Source: Paragonimus westermani (Eukaryota; Platyhelminthes; Trematoda; Plagiorchiida; Troglotrematidae). Taken from it: a stretch of DNA of 64,000 nt. This document shows positions 23,931 to 36,962 of this stretch, in pieces. Position 1 is the stretch's first letter. Each line of letters begins with the position of its first letter. The stretch covers positions 99,345 to 163,344 of the forward strand of contig QNGE01000894.1 in the NCBI GenBank assembly GCA_008508345.1, in the 5' to 3' direction. A program made the position numbers and the translations under genes. The notes beneath the pieces were generated by a model that saw nothing but the letters and a program-made list of their open reading frames with translations, made no database searches and was not told where the DNA came from.

Positions 23931-24540
23931 TGCAGGTTATACGACATTTGGATTGTTTGAAACGAAAGGGGGACCTTAAAATAATTGCAGTCCCCAGAGA
24001 CCTGAAAAACAATTGCGACAGCAAAGTTGAGTATTGAGCTGCGTGCAACATGCTCAATGATGTCCTAAAAAGGTGATCGTGGCAGGTTTTGATAAAAAAA
24101 ACTAGCCCGTCAAGGGAAACATTTCCGCAAACTTAATATTAGTTCACTTCGTCGAAATGGTAAATGAAAACGGGTCGATTGCAAAGTCTATGAGAATGCG
24201 GAAACTACGATTAGTTGTGAGTGATGTTCAGTTTATATAAAGCGGAATCACAGAATAAAATGGGGCAAACCAGCAATAAGTTTTGTGTGAACGAAGTACT
24301 TTCACATTACCAAGTATGGCTTTCACGGCTAGGAGCAAACTTAGAGCGCCGAATCCACCAATTCTGATGTTTTTCAAAATGGTGAAAGCTGTCGCTTTAA
24401 TAAGCATCATCGATCCCAAACAAATCAAACCGAGATAAGCAACTTGGACTTTCGCACTTGCACCGAAAAAGTGAATGTATTTAATCATAGTTTGAACGAG
24501 TGGTATGTAAGTCAGTGTGAAGTAGGAATCAAGCAGATAC
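23931..24540 (-). other. Intron of the FAM13-like gene, right part
   Basis: Holds a SINE-tail copy at about 24080-24250. A hydrophobic minus frame (24228-24488) has no start or splice support. Confidence 0.45.
24080..24250 (+). mobile_element. SINE family 2, 3' portion
   Basis: GTCTATGAGAATGCGG followed by TTGTGAGTGATGTTCAGTT matches the minus-strand element at 27061-27135 at about 80 percent of positions over 75 bases. The upstream tRNA and ribozyme part is degraded beyond recognition. Confidence 0.7.
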
Positions 24541-24683
24541 CTGTTGTGATTCGCACATTGTTCTCGAATGCACGAAGCTCTCGTTGCAGTGTTCTCTTTC
24601 TTACCAGAAGCTGACTCCTTTCTCTAGCTACACGCTCCAATTGTACAGGATTCAACGTGTACGGGTTGGGATCTGTGTGGTTC
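24541..24683 (-). CDS. FAM13-like exon, helical block
   Basis: A long pyrimidine tract ending CTAAAG precedes the exon; the donor is CAG|GTATCT. It encodes DPNPYTLNPVQLERVAR, then ERSQLLVRKRTLQRELRAFENN, equivalent to the human FAM13A segment LLEHLQEMREEKKRIRKKLRDFEDN. The first base completes the codon left open by exon 31349-30808 (AG plus G, arginine), so the two join directly. It ends in phase 1. A strong internal GTAAGA (after CAGCTTCTG) could act as an alternative donor but would cut the conserved helix. Confidence 0.9.
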
Positions 24684-25424
24684 CTTTAGAATTGAAAAGA
24701 GAGATCGAAACAAACGTAACTGAATTATGAGGTCTCAGAACAACGGACAAACAGTATATCTGATAAAAAATCCTGAGGATCATTGTAATCCACAATTCCA
24801 CAGCTCTCTATACTGCTCACCGACATGCCAGCGACAGTAATTTTTGATCATGTGTAGTACGAAAGTTCGAGTGCGTCTAACAATATACAGCTAGCCCGAA
24901 CACACCCAGCGGAATTTAAAGGGGTTTGGACTAGAATCACCATCTTTAACGATATGCGGTTATTAACGGCGATTTCCACATATAGAACTGCAGCTTTCGT
25001 AATCAAACAGATGTTTTCAGCAGATCTCTGTTAAGTTGAGGTATGAGACTCGTGAATGGTGTTCAACTTGCAGCAACAAAACGACGCGGTCAGTCAGCAT
25101 TTATCAAAGAGGCAATTCAGCGTGTTAAGTAAACTGAGCGAACTCAACTTGAATTGGAAGCTATGATAAGAAGGAAGTATGACTAGACCCTGAGGGCAGT
25201 TGCGTCTGTCACTAAAGAGAATGTGCGATGTGGGCATCAGCCTCTAAATGCTATTCATACGTGTCTAATATATGAAAACACTGATCAACCAAACTGTCTT
25301 GAGCGCGTAGACCTGGTTTCAAATATCGTTCCTCGGAAGATGCAGAACTGTCGAGCAAACTAAGCGTGAAAATCGAGTCACATGTTTATTGCTATAACCG
25401 GTGGTCCGAAAGATCCAACTGAAT

Positions 25425-25470
25425 GAAAAAGATGCAACTAATTGCGAGTGACTTTCAGTCCAAACACTGC
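25425..25470 (+). repeat. Weak SINE-2 tail copy
   Basis: ATTGCGAGTGACTTTCAGTC resembles the ATTGTGAGTGATGTTCAGTC tail of the copy at 36760. Short and diverged. Confidence 0.35.
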
Positions 25471-27060
25471 ATTAGAGTCCTCTTAAGCGTGGAGGGTGGA
25501 ACAACATTTGACTGGTACTCAATTCATGAAGTATTCTGAATCCGTGGCTGCTCATCAGCAATCAACAAGTTGTTCAATTTTTAGCACGACACTAGGCTTA
25601 GCTGACCGTATCGTTCTTGCTAAACTGCGTGTTCCGGATACACACAGAGTGCACTACAGGTTTGAGTGTTTCGACTGGTTATGGTCGCGTGACGGCTTGG
25701 AATGACACTGATACGCTGTTTCACGACTCTCACTTCCAAACCGACACCGTGCGACAAGTTTGCTGTACGCCTAAATTCACCGACTTGAGATAGACGGAGA
25801 AACGATGAAAACGATAACCACTGTGGCAAAAGATACATTCAGGTCCACACGGCCATCGGTCTCACAGATAGTAATCAGACTAATCAGACTGCGATTGTTG
25901 TGGGTTGGTCTGGGAGTGGATACCATTACGATTTCGAGCTGTTACAGGTGTGGCTAATGTTGACTGGCAACCTGGGGTTAACTGCGTTTAGCTAGATCAA
26001 ATGAGTTAATCGGATCAGCAAAAACAAAAACCGATTTCGGCTCCCCATACACGGGCTATGGAATATCTGACGTGTCTAAACGAAAACAACTACGATCGTA
26101 GGGCGTCGAGTTATGCATGAACCTCAGACAGTGTTACATGGCTATCAAAAGTTAACTTAAAATGTACCGTGGGGTGTTTTAGTATGACTGAATTTGGTAC
26201 GGGCCAAACACAGTATGTTTCATACTGTGCAAAGTAACCGTCAGGATAGTCATATTTTTACAACGACCTGATCAATCTGTAATTAAAAGAATTAAAAGAA
26301 TTTAGTTTTCGCGGAAAAGAACTGTAAGGTGTGACAGTTGGTTTTTTATGTGGTCATTCGTAAGCAAACAGTGAAGCGACTGCAAAGTAAGTAAACTTTA
26401 CAAGGATTACTGGAAAACAGTTTTCACTTTTTTAATCACAAAAATCGAAATACACCATGTGCGAATTTTACATGTTAAGTATTTTGGAGAACTGTCACTA
26501 ATTTTCCCGCAATTTTTTTAAGATTGCAAATTTCGTTTTCTCATTTTTAGATTTTCTTCAGATTTTTCTGTATAATTTCTTTGTGATTGTATTCCAGTGG
26601 ACTTTCTAAAGAAGTTTAATTAGGACTACATGGGGTCTGTTCCAAACATCTAATACTTTGATGTAAGAGTCAAGCTTTGAAGTCACAATACGCGAGTTGA
26701 CTAGTTGGATCAGGTGGTTCGTATTGTGCATCCGAGCAGCATAAAGTAGGTGTGATTTTGACCATCCAAATGGAAAAGGTTAATATTTGCTTCCTGACCA
26801 GCATTACTGGTTAAATTGCTCTTTCAAAAAATAATCAACTTGACTCATCAATGGGTACCAGTCTAATTAGCTGTAGTAAAATACGTCTGATCAATCCGAA
26901 AGCCAGAACGGTAAAGTGTCAAACGTTCTGGACCATCATGGTTTTGGATAATCCAGAAATGAAAAACGATTGAGCGGCTACGACAGAAGCACACCTGAAG
27001 TTTTGTTGATTATTTAATTTTTAAACACTTACAACTGTTTGCGGATGAGTAGTAGGAGAG

Positions 27061-27260
27061 TTTGGCTTTTCATATAAATTGAAAATCATGTACAACTGAT
27101 CGGAGCTACCGCATTCTCATAGACCTTCCAATCGATCCTTTTTGAAAAGGAGGATTGGACTCGAATTTCGCTCTTGTTTACGCTCGTCAGTAGTGCACGT
27201 CCTTGCCACGGCCGGGACTAGAATCCCGGGCACGCTTTTATGGGGTAACCGTATTAGAAG
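27061..27260 (-). mobile_element. SINE family 2 with tRNA B box and hammerhead-like core
   Basis: Read on the minus strand: GCCCGGGATTCTAGTCCCGG (B box of a tRNA-derived head, 27230-27211), a hammerhead-like segment (27190-27166), then a body with TCTATGAGAATGCGG and a tail AGTTGTACATGATTTTCAATT shared with the copy at 24.2 kb. The A box cannot be located with confidence. It differs in its head from the 19.6-20.0 kb SINEs but keeps the same head-ribozyme-body layout. Confidence 0.7.
27166..27190 (-). ncRNA. Hammerhead-like core in SINE 2
   Basis: CTGACGA...GAAA is intact and the apical loop (AAACAAG) resembles that of the 19.6-kb copy. Stem II has only two clear pairs (GC/GC) followed by mismatches, so activity is doubtful. 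Confidence 0.55.
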
Positions 27261-30200
27261 AAAATTGATAAAATTTCTCTTATCATCCTATTCGCTGTGG
27301 GTTACATTCCGCATGACATAGAAGAAGCCAGAACAATAAAACACCGGTTGTTGACTTTAAATAGGTTCAAGTAATATTCAGTAATATTCAGTCAGTTCAC
27401 GAGATAAAAAAACACTCAGCTTTCACATCCGAGCGTCCTTATTCGCCGAAGTGCGGATCAAGATGACGAAATTACAACCTTTGGCAGACGACGTTGATGA
27501 CTTTGACACTAAACGTCCTCTCAGGTTACCGGGTTAATTTTTACGACTTTTGTATGTCGTTAGTACGAAGTCACATAAAAGACGGAATGACATCAAACAG
27601 TGGGTCTCGTGTTTTCACGTATTTGTACAAGAAATGAACATCCTAAGCTACACGATGAAAAGCCGTGAGAGCTTCTGAATTAATTTGTACGTTGCATGTA
27701 CAGCGCGAGTGGCCGATAGCACCACCAAGGGTAAAACGGTGAAAACGTTGTGAAGGCCGTCAAGAAATTGCCTCAAGTTCACTCAGTAAAAGTGCAACGA
27801 AACACAACCCTGGATTGACAAAAATTGTTTATTTTCAAGAAACACAGCTTGAACCACATATCAAATTGTGACGGACAACCGGGACCATGAACTGGTTACG
27901 TTGATGGCGGTAGGACAGGCGGTCAAGTGCTCGTCCGTAACGTTTTGAATGTTGAAAAGTTTGTGCGTATACATCAGTCCTACCCTGAACGAGGATGTCA
28001 TCTTCAGGTTTGTAATATCTTTCTACCGATAATTGCTATTTAGCCACCAGAGATAGACAACACAGACAGGAAGGCATTTAAACATGTACTCGTACACACA
28101 CGTTATTTAGTAAAACTTGAACGAAGCCACAACCTAAAGAACCAGTGAACAGGAAACGCTTTAATTACATCGGACAATCTTCATCAAGCGTGAACACATG
28201 CAGCAAGAGTCAGTTGGTTTCAGTAATCAAATGGCACATGACCTCTGTGACAGACAGAGGAGCAAACGGCCATCAACAGAAATACACGTCGGTCGAGTTT
28301 GTGGGTCAGTTAAGGCCATAATATGAAAACCATAACAACATGCGCCAGACGTCCCGTTTTTGTGTGTACGCGTTCGGCCTAGGCAGAGAAGGGTGGTGGT
28401 GATGATAAGTCATGCGTTTACAAGTCGACCTGCAGACAGTCACAAAACGACCGCGCTATTCTTAGTCTATGATGAAAGTATATATACGTGAAAGTATACG
28501 CAAAGTATCGAGCAAACTATAACCGATTTAATTAGGTAGTGTGAAGCGCCCTCGTCGTTTCTACCGTAACATTCTTAATCACTGGCGTAAGGGTACACAC
28601 ATAGAGACGTTAGTTTGACGCACACTGTTTGCATTGAGATTAGCTGACAAACCCGTTGTAAGATAGACGCATATAGCGCCTATGGAGTGGGATACCGAAA
28701 GAATGGGCTCTTCTCAGCATACACGAAGGCTATGGGCTTGAGTCATGGTTCTCTCATGTTTCTGATGTATACTAAACCTGCGTAATGGTGGGAATGACTG
28801 GAAAAGGATCAGTTAATCAAAAACATACTCTTCAACAGAGCATCACTAGAATTCAGTACTAACGATGCTTGTTTCCTTCTATACAGACATTCACTTCGAC
28901 TACTAGAATGAGTCTTCCACAAAGATGCATCTTTAAACACCCATGGCACTTAATTCTCTGTCGATTCTATTCCATCCTCGGCATAACAGTTTGGCAAGGA
29001 TAAGAACGGTGGTATATCATATGAGAAACATCTGATTTTCAAACGTGGCTGTGGTTGTAATGAGTGGACTGGACCGTGAAAAACTGAGATAAAAAGTCAC
29101 AGCTATGTTATATATTGGAAACTCAGAGTAATAGACTGATGAGTTGTTAACCTATTTTCGATTCACAGTAAGCCAGTGAATACTAAGCTATATGGTCTGG
29201 CGTGGATTACGTGGAATTTACAAGGCAAACGAGGAATCACGGGAAGAAACGACGTACACTCAAAACGGTTAGTCATGATATAGTCTAGCAAAACGTCGCA
29301 AATAAGCTTTTTAGGATCAACACGTTGAGATCAAAGCTGGGTTCAAAGAATCGGCGGGTTACTTTTGGTCTCAGCTGGTTAAACTCACTCAACGGAAAGG
29401 CCACGAAATGCAACGGTGACTTAACCCCCAACGCGTATAATAGGGGGCCCGAATCCGGTTTCATATTCACGCTTCAAATCAATGATTTCGAGGTAGAATG
29501 AAAATCATAGGCCGATGAATTATTCCTCACTTCAGCAATCCAAGCTAGTGCTGCAAGCACAATGATAGCTTGCCAAGTTAGCTATCCACACGATTGGGTT
29601 TGTGCCGGTGGCTGACTACTGTAAATAATGACCCAGTCCATTCATGGACAGCCAAAATGTCATACCGAAGTAGATTTGGTATAAAATTACCTGAGGTACC
29701 TCAGAAATACACCTCTATGTGTCAAAGAATGCGACTCGGACTGCCACCTACGAGGAGTAGAGCTATCAAGGTCACTATTGTTGGCTCATCCTGTGTTTCA
29801 GTGGGGGGTACGATGTATGGGCGTACAACAGACAAACTTCAATAAACATGTAGGCTAACAGTGGCAGAGAAGGTTTGGTCGTTCTGGAGGGGTAACATAT
29901 ATCAGTGTGAACTAAGTACTAGCAGATCATGAGTAATCTTCATATACAGGATTTCTAACAAACTTAGTACAATGACTTTTCCGGAAAGTTAACAGTTTTT
30001 TGGAACATACCTCGGTTCAACTGTTACTAAGGGCAGTCTAATCAAGTGTTAACGATGAGTGGGGTTTATACGCACGGATTAGTTTACTGCGTTAAAACGA
30101 TTATAGTTCTATCAAAAAACAACTAATCCACCGGATTTCGATGCTAAGGAGCCACATAAAACACGTTTACCAACCCTTCGGGTATCAGGGTGCATCTTTA

Positions 30201-30807
30201 ATTGCGACTGTTTTGATTGCTCTATCGGCCACTTGATGAACACAAATGGAAATTAGTATGAACGTTTTTCTTCATGACAAACCGCGTTCACTATGTGAAC
30301 GGAAGTTTGGTATCATGCAACACGGCATATTTATGACAATCCTTGATGTGAAGTATAAACAAGTAGAGCATCTACTGTGTAAATGGTGACATCACGGGCC
30401 ATAAGACTACCATAGGACCACTGACAGTGCGTTCAAGGGCTAGTTACAGCCTCGTTAAAATTAGCCCAAGGCGAGGGATTCAACACAGTCGAAACCAGTA
30501 ATAAGCTGTCGGTTTGAGACTGAGTACCACGAAGCCGCGTGGCCTTTAAGTGTTACGTTCCACAGCCAGATGGAGCTGAACGTTTGAATACGCCAGTGAG
30601 GTCACGTTTAATATGAGGTTAACGACATGGTGGTCAGCACAGTTGCATCATGAAAGCATGGCAGAAGTTTAGTTATCGGTAATGACAAGAGTATGCACCA
30701 ATGAGGAGCTCTACCAAACGCAAAACTCGAGTTATCGACAAATTCACAACTTGCACAAATTAGACAACTTTGGTGGTGAACACCAACTTGTAGCCGTATC
30801 AGCTTAC

Positions 30808-31349
30808 CTCTTCCATTCAAATTCTGGGCTGATTTCAATGTGGGTATTTCCTAGTGATTGACTGTGTGACTTTAGATTGGGACGCTGTAGAGCATATACA
30901 CTTGATGTCGGTGACTTTCCGTAGCTAGGCGCACTCGTGTGGCTCACCGAATGGTTTGAACCAACAGAAGAATCGTGATATTGGTTTGCCGGAACTACCA
31001 ACCCATCAGCTATCTTTGGACTGTCAGGTGAGATCCGTGTTCCAAATGAATGTGGCTTAGAAACTAATGGGATTCGAGAGGCACATGTAGAAGCGTTGAG
31101 CATAATCTGAGCAGTCGAGTCGGGGGGGCGGTCAGAAGTTTCAGCGTATGTGTTTTCCATTTCGATAGCATTGCGAACATACTTCGTCGACTCTAGAACA
31201 CGAGGTAGACGATGAAGCAAACGTTTGACCAGACGATAACGCTCATACAATGGTTTCATAGTTCGTTTGGAGACTGCGTCTTTTGGACGGCCATATAGAC
31301 GTTCAAAATATAGTAAGCCTTTTTGCAGGTCGATCTTTTCTTGTTGAAT
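30808..31349 (-). CDS. FAM13-like exon, conserved core
   Basis: The acceptor CTCGTTCGACTCAG opens the exon in phase 0; the donor is GAG|GTAAGC, leaving two bases. The first 50 codons carry the family signature IQQEKIDLQKGLLYFERLYG, then RPKDAVSKRTMKPLYERYRL and VKRLLHR, close to human FAM13A (EKVALQKALLYYESIHGRP, then MKPLYDRYRLVKQIL). A Ser/Pro-rich linker of about 125 residues follows, without recognisable domains and probably disordered. Exon length is 542. The join to 43512-43853 recreates the MT.DQI.-EK motif exactly, which fixes both splice sites. Confidence 0.95.
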
Positions 31350-31639
31350 CTGAGTCGAACGAGGGATGAAAAGTAGTAACTGTTATGACCTTATGGTGTG
31401 AAAAGAACAGAAAACAAAGGGTGAACGTTCAGTAAAAAGCAGTATGTACGGGAGACTCGCCTTGTTCCGTATGTGACGGAAAAAAAGCCTACTTTGGTAA
31501 GCGTAGGTCATCACTGTCGGGTATTTGCACTCCGTTTTTTCGCGGATAAGACGAAAAGTTTCTAATGGTGGTACTCTATTGATAACCGGACAGATTTCAA
31601 CCTTTGACCTCTCTACTGATAAGTAGTGTGACATACATG

Positions 31640-31765
31640 ACCATTTTAGAAGAGGTGCAATTGCGAAAAAGTCTGGGTTTCGGCTGGATTCGAACCATAG
31701 ACAGATACGGAATTCCCAAATACGGCAAGTCCTGTGCCTGGTGAGGTACGAAGCCACACCGAAAG
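31640..31765 (-). mobile_element. tRNA-derived SINE head
   Basis: On the minus strand GGTGTGGCTTCGTACC (A-box region, about 31760) is followed by a perfect B box GGTTCGAATCC (31696-31686). The remainder does not fold into a normal tRNA, so it is read as a SINE head. It sits about 300 bases upstream of the key FAM13-like exon. Confidence 0.6.
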
Positions 31766-32429
31766 CCCAAAAATTTCAAGTTTTGACACAGCCACTTGTC
31801 TAATCTACCGTCATACGGAATCCATTGGACTGCCTTCTTGTTTCGTGGTTACATTTTCAGGCAGATTCTAAACAGAAGATTGGTACAAAGGAAGGACTGT
31901 TAAGATTCCCTGATAAACTATGAAGCCGGTATAACACGGTTGTTCGGCTAAGATCCTTCACGCTCTTCTGTTGTTAGTTTTTAACACTCACTGTATACAG
32001 GTTTTGCGGGAATAACGTGATAAAATGTAGTGCAACTCAGAATGAAACATTCGTCCTTTTAACAATCTGGATGTGGTTTCTTGTCGGAGCATATATATTG
32101 GCTCTCAGGCAAGCGCCTGGCTTGTCTACCTGGACACTGAATTATGGGGTTTAAGCTTCACTGTAAATTGCCCGCCAGTTCTGACGGATTCATTTGTATG
32201 ACTTGTTTCTAAGCGCCAACGATACATCGTCCTGAGAGCATCATGTGAAGGAAGTTCGCTGTGTTGTTCCAGTACTATGCAATGGAGCTGTAGGTATACA
32301 TGCAGGAAGACCAACCTGTGCATCTAATATCCGAACACGCATCAGAATCTATTACGAAGCAACAGCAGATGACAGTAGGAGCATCGTTATGGAACTCCCA
32401 TCTATCCACAGTAGGTAGGATACCGGATG

Positions 32430-33170
32430 AGCACATTAGGTAGTTCCTGTTAGCATGTAAGCACAAATTCCAGTATCTGTTTGACTGAATGATCTATCGG
32501 CGAAAAGACGGGATCATAATGGGCCCTCTTCTAGACCAAATACTGGCTAACATATCCCTGGAAATGAACGAACAGACAAAACTAGTAGAACTGATCAACC
32601 GATGTCTAGCATGCAAACGCTATGTAGATGATAGTTTCTGTACCGTAGATATCAGTACTGATATTGTTTCCTTACTATCACTAGCTAGCTCGATTCACAA
32701 GATTCTGAAGTTCACCATGGAAGCATAATAAGACAGAAGGCTAACTCTCTTTCTTTTCGCGTTTTCGAGACGTCCAGATTGCTTCAATATGGCATACGTA
32801 GGAAACGGACATAGAACAAGCGGTGTACCAAATTCCACAGATTTGTATCATTGAATCAGAAACGGAACATGGTGTAGTGTCTACTGAACAAAATCTGTGA
32901 ATTTTGCGATGACAGCACGCTAGTTAAAGAACTCAGACTTTAACATGGCACATTGCTTGGGAATGATTGTGCCCACGAATTCTTGGTTCGTAATGTGGGA
33001 CCACAGGATCCTGAACCCTCTGTCGGGTGAAGAATGGTAGAAACAAACTTCCGAAATAAAAGAGAAAATCTCCAGTTCGTCATAGGATTTGACAAGACGT
33101 TGAGGATGACTTCGCACGATGAACAACCACGGCCATCATTCGTCCCTAGGCACATCGTCACATAAAACAC
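32430..33170 (+). pseudogene. Penelope-like element reverse transcriptase relic
   Basis: The plus strand reads FLLACKHKFQYLFD, then IYRRKDGIIMGPLLDQILAN and CKRYVDDSFCTVD, then HKILKFTMEA. This is the palm region of a Penelope-like reverse transcriptase, including the catalytic YVDD box (about 32620). The usual MGSPLGP has lost one residue. After two stops the next block (DRRLTLFLFAFSRRPD) still follows the family pattern. Further decayed pieces may extend to about 33170 (LQFVIG near 33070). In-frame stops at 32440 and 32487 show it is dead. The GIY-YIG endonuclease was not found. Confidence 0.82.
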
Positions 33171-36100
33171 TTACTGCCCAATAGTGCCATCTCATTTTGT
33201 AGTAACTCACTCTCCTGCTCTTGTGGAGCAAGGTTTATCGGTCACGTAACCTGTAAACACCGTCCTGTTTGGTTGACGACCGGATAGCAGTGAAAGATCT
33301 GCGCAAGTGAAGTCCACCGAGTCGACCTGCATTGCAGAACCAATGTGGACGTCACATTTAGGCGGATCCACTTCACCAGACGTGTTCCTACTAGAGACAT
33401 GAAATGTCGTAGAATGACTGCTGCGGAAGCTATCTTAATGCAACTGTAAAACCCTAAACTGTGCGCACAAGGTCTTTTATTCAAGAACTGAAGTTATCAT
33501 GACCTGCTGTCACTGGAACAAGTGACGCATCATCATAGCAAACAAGCCAGTTATCCCCAAATGACACTGAATTCACATTGTGTTAGGGCCAACGCAATCT
33601 TCGTATGATGTCTATTTTTAAACTTATTGTTTTATATTTGGTCTGAAGACGACAGTGAGATCGAACTTGTTCGACATGTCCCGACTTCTGATGAAATCTC
33701 TCGTTATGTTTGAACAACTTTCAGTGCAAGCTTAATTACTACCGAAGTAGTGAGAAGAATCGGTTCACAACCTCCACAACTGTCACAGCGCGACTGTTAT
33801 CAACCAGTGACTGTTGCCAACAGATTCCACAAGCCATGTTGGTGTACACGAAACAGTTGGTACGTAAACTCCACCACCGTTGGCCGATAACTTCCAAACT
33901 ACTTGAACTTACAGTAAGCGTGAACCGTATAACATCACCGAACGCGTGTTTGTTGGCTGGCGTGTGTGACACTGTCAAGCAGTCGCCCACACCCCCACCC
34001 TCCTTCACTTGACTGTGACCCGTCCCACATCTGTGATGTTTTAACGACCCATTTGACTGATCCTAATTTTTGTGTACAATTCGCCTACACTGTACGCCTA
34101 GTGATAATGACAGAAAGCGGCTGCTTACACTTCTTACGAAAATCCAGTTCATCGACTAGCGGCCTATAGGTGAAAAGACCACTGACACAGCAGAACAAGT
34201 ATAATGTTCATATAATTTCGTACCACACCACCCTATCACTTCCAGAACGAACGTTTTCAACTTCAAGTCAGAGTAAAACACTGCAGAATCGAATTACCTG
34301 TTCGCGCTGAGAATTCAAGAATAAACTCGAACTGGTTGTTAGGTTGAAACAATGTTTTTTTGTAATAACGTAAGAACGATTAGAGACCTACATAGTAATA
34401 TAGCATTATTGCCACGAGTATGCGATGGATGTCAACTGTCGAATAACTAGTGGGAAACTTACACAAACTCAGATTGTTCTAGCAAGTTCAGCATAATTAA
34501 GTTTAATATACCCAGCCAGTTACTCACCATCTAAAATTGTCTATGCTCTATAGATCCTGCATTTGTAAAACTTTCTCATTCTCGTCACACGTGAATCTGG
34601 TACATTGGATAACTACAGAAACTCTTCCACTGGTGGTATGATCAAGGCCAACTAGTTTTAACGGACCTAAAAACTTGCTTACCAGTGTTGCGCCCACGCA
34701 ATCAATAAACAGGAGGAAGAGCGGGCTAGACGGCTGCCAATGAAAGTGCCGCAGCCGGGAGAACTAACTAGTTTCTAGCTCCAATTTTTGCCCCGGTGAA
34801 GATATAGTACGCTTTAAAAACACCGTCAGCTGGCGTGTTCATCAAACTCCCCAATGGTCCACAGCCTCGGAATAAAACAGTACCGTATGCTTTTGCCACT
34901 GGTATGATACTTGCTGATCAAGAAGCCTGAACACCACTCACAAGTAATTGCAAGTGAATACTCAGGTGGTTCGGTCAACCTAACTGTGGGGTTGATATCG
35001 TAGTTCCACCCAGATAAAATGGTGAAGATCAGAACTGTTAGTAAGCTCCAGCAAGAACAACCTAATTCAAGAGGAAGATCAACAAAGTCCAAATGTTGTG
35101 ATAAAAATGGACGGTATGCAAGTCGTGGTTTGAAAACTTACGATATCACCTACACCTTACATGGAGGTGCCTATACATATATATACACACCGAGTGATGG
35201 GTATTTTTTGTGAAGTTTCAAATCCACACCGAGATTCCTTGTCAGACAAAACCATATATACGTAAACACATCTACGCAAAATGTTTTTCGGACAGAAATT
35301 GATGGATTCAACTGATAGGAACCGAAATATTCCATTATTTTGAAAATAAGCACTTCTTTGTTCAGACTAAACGAACTGAAGTATTCAAAATTTATCTAAC
35401 GTATAATCCGACATTAGAAATAATATTCTATAAAGTTTACAATGGTAAAAGTATGAGGACTTGATTAGAACCGGACGATCATAACATATTTTAGTTTGAA
35501 AAACTGTCAACATTACTGAAACGATTTCAGTAGTTCGCAATATTGGAATGAAGTAAACGGTGAGGTTAGGTAAGTAAATCGTACAATGCAACTCACGAGT
35601 GAAGTATTCGGCAGTTGAGAGGAAAAAATCATGTTAGTGGTTCATTTTTACAGTCGACTTGTGCAACACCTAAGGAATTAACAGGAAATCACTTGAACTA
35701 ATAACAGAAAAACCACGAACACGGGAACGGACACAGATTTCTGGTTGGACTTAGCTGGCGGGTTTCGGAAATGTGGTTGAGAGGATTCGCATAAGGAGAA
35801 ATTGAATGAAATCGAGGTTTGAGAGAAAACGAATGTTTTGGCATAATGAATAAAAACAGGTAGGCGAGGTTGTAACCAAAAAAATGAATAAAATCCGCGG
35901 ATTTAGAGAAAACAGACAACATGAAATGTCAAGCAAACGACAGGAAGGTGTAAGTGCATTTACAGTACGGAGGACAAGCTTGAACGAAGCACATAAGAAG
36001 TTCAAGGGTAAATCACAAAATGTAAATTCTGCAGCTCTATCAGAAACAGTGTTAGTTTAAATAAACCACACCGAACTTTTACCTTATTTAAGGTCTAAAT

Positions 36101-36639
36101 GTTATGCACATTGGGGGTGGGAATGACCCTGCTTTTAGTATGCTATTTTGAGAACATTGATGTAAATGCTCGCGACAGTTCGGCCTTTTAGAGCGCTAAA
36201 GAACATTAATCATCTTGGCCGGTTCGGTATGATGAAGGTAAATGCCAGAATGTCAAATTCCGAAAACGACGTCACGCGCGTAGTGTGACAGAAACGGGCC
36301 CTTCGAAGCCGGTGTGATGGTCACATACTACGAACAGATGAGTGAACGAACAACTACACCGAACGCAGCCTGATGAACAAGTAAGATGATATAACCTTTA
36401 GGCGAATAAAATCTGACCGAGTCAAAAGCAAGTGTCCTGACAAAGCGAGGTGAGCTGCGACTGAGTAAAACATTTATTGAGAAAAACACATTATCACTCT
36501 CTTGACACAGTCAAGAGCATTAGTGCAATTTTTGAGACAAAAGCGGGTTGTCATTCAGCGACATCCAAAGTGAATAAGTTAGAAAGATTAACTCGTCAGC
36601 GATAGAGAGGGATTGACAACAAGCTGACTGTTGAGAAAC

Positions 36640-36790
36640 CGTGATGTGACATCGAGTGTTTAGGAAAGAGCATTTGAAAATGAACGTTTCTAATAGGTAT
36701 ATGCAACTGGGTGAACTACAGAAAGTGTATAGGAATGTGAAAGCTGGGGTAAATTGTGAGTGATGTTCAGTCTATATGGAAAACGAAATC
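36640..36790 (+). mobile_element. SINE family 2, 3' portion
   Basis: TATAGGAATGTGAAAGC and then ATTGTGAGTGATGTTCAGTC match the 24.2-kb copy. Upstream similarity fades before any tRNA head. Confidence 0.65.
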
Positions 36791-36962
36791 TCCTGGTATT
36801 AATTAGATGTGCACTTCTTTGCCGGTGGTTCTCCAACAGTCATCTGCTTAGTGTTTAGTGATATCCCACGCTAAGAGAACTGCGAAAGGCTCACCTAAAT
36901 TTTCAGTGCAGCTTTCCATACTACGTGCCAACAGACAATCTGCACAGCTTGGTTAGTCAGAC

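Larger units (their letters stand above)
24684..30807 (-). other. 6.1-kb intron of the FAM13-like gene
   Basis: Contains a full SINE-2 copy (27061-27260), a weak SINE-2 tail (about 25425-25470) and a possible tRNA-like segment near 30460-30560. Small tandem doublings occur at 25870, 26283 and 27370. No further exon is convincing; the frame at 25496-25705 (plus) and its antisense partner are unassigned. Confidence 0.45.

Noticed and set aside
24228..24488. Hydrophobic minus-strand frame that looks like membrane helices
   Set aside because: Lies in a FAM13-like intron with no start, acceptor or family match; composition alone explains it.
29138..29160. CTGATGAG near 29.14 kb as a ribozyme
   Set aside because: No GAAA and no stem follow.
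31383..31757. 124-codon minus frame upstream of the FAM13-like core exon
   Set aside because: Its start is the tRNA-derived SINE and its end runs toward the intron acceptor; it is repeat-derived.
31640..31765. A functional tRNA gene (perfect GGTTCGAATCC B box)
   Set aside because: The flanking sequence does not form acceptor or anticodon stems; read as a SINE head.
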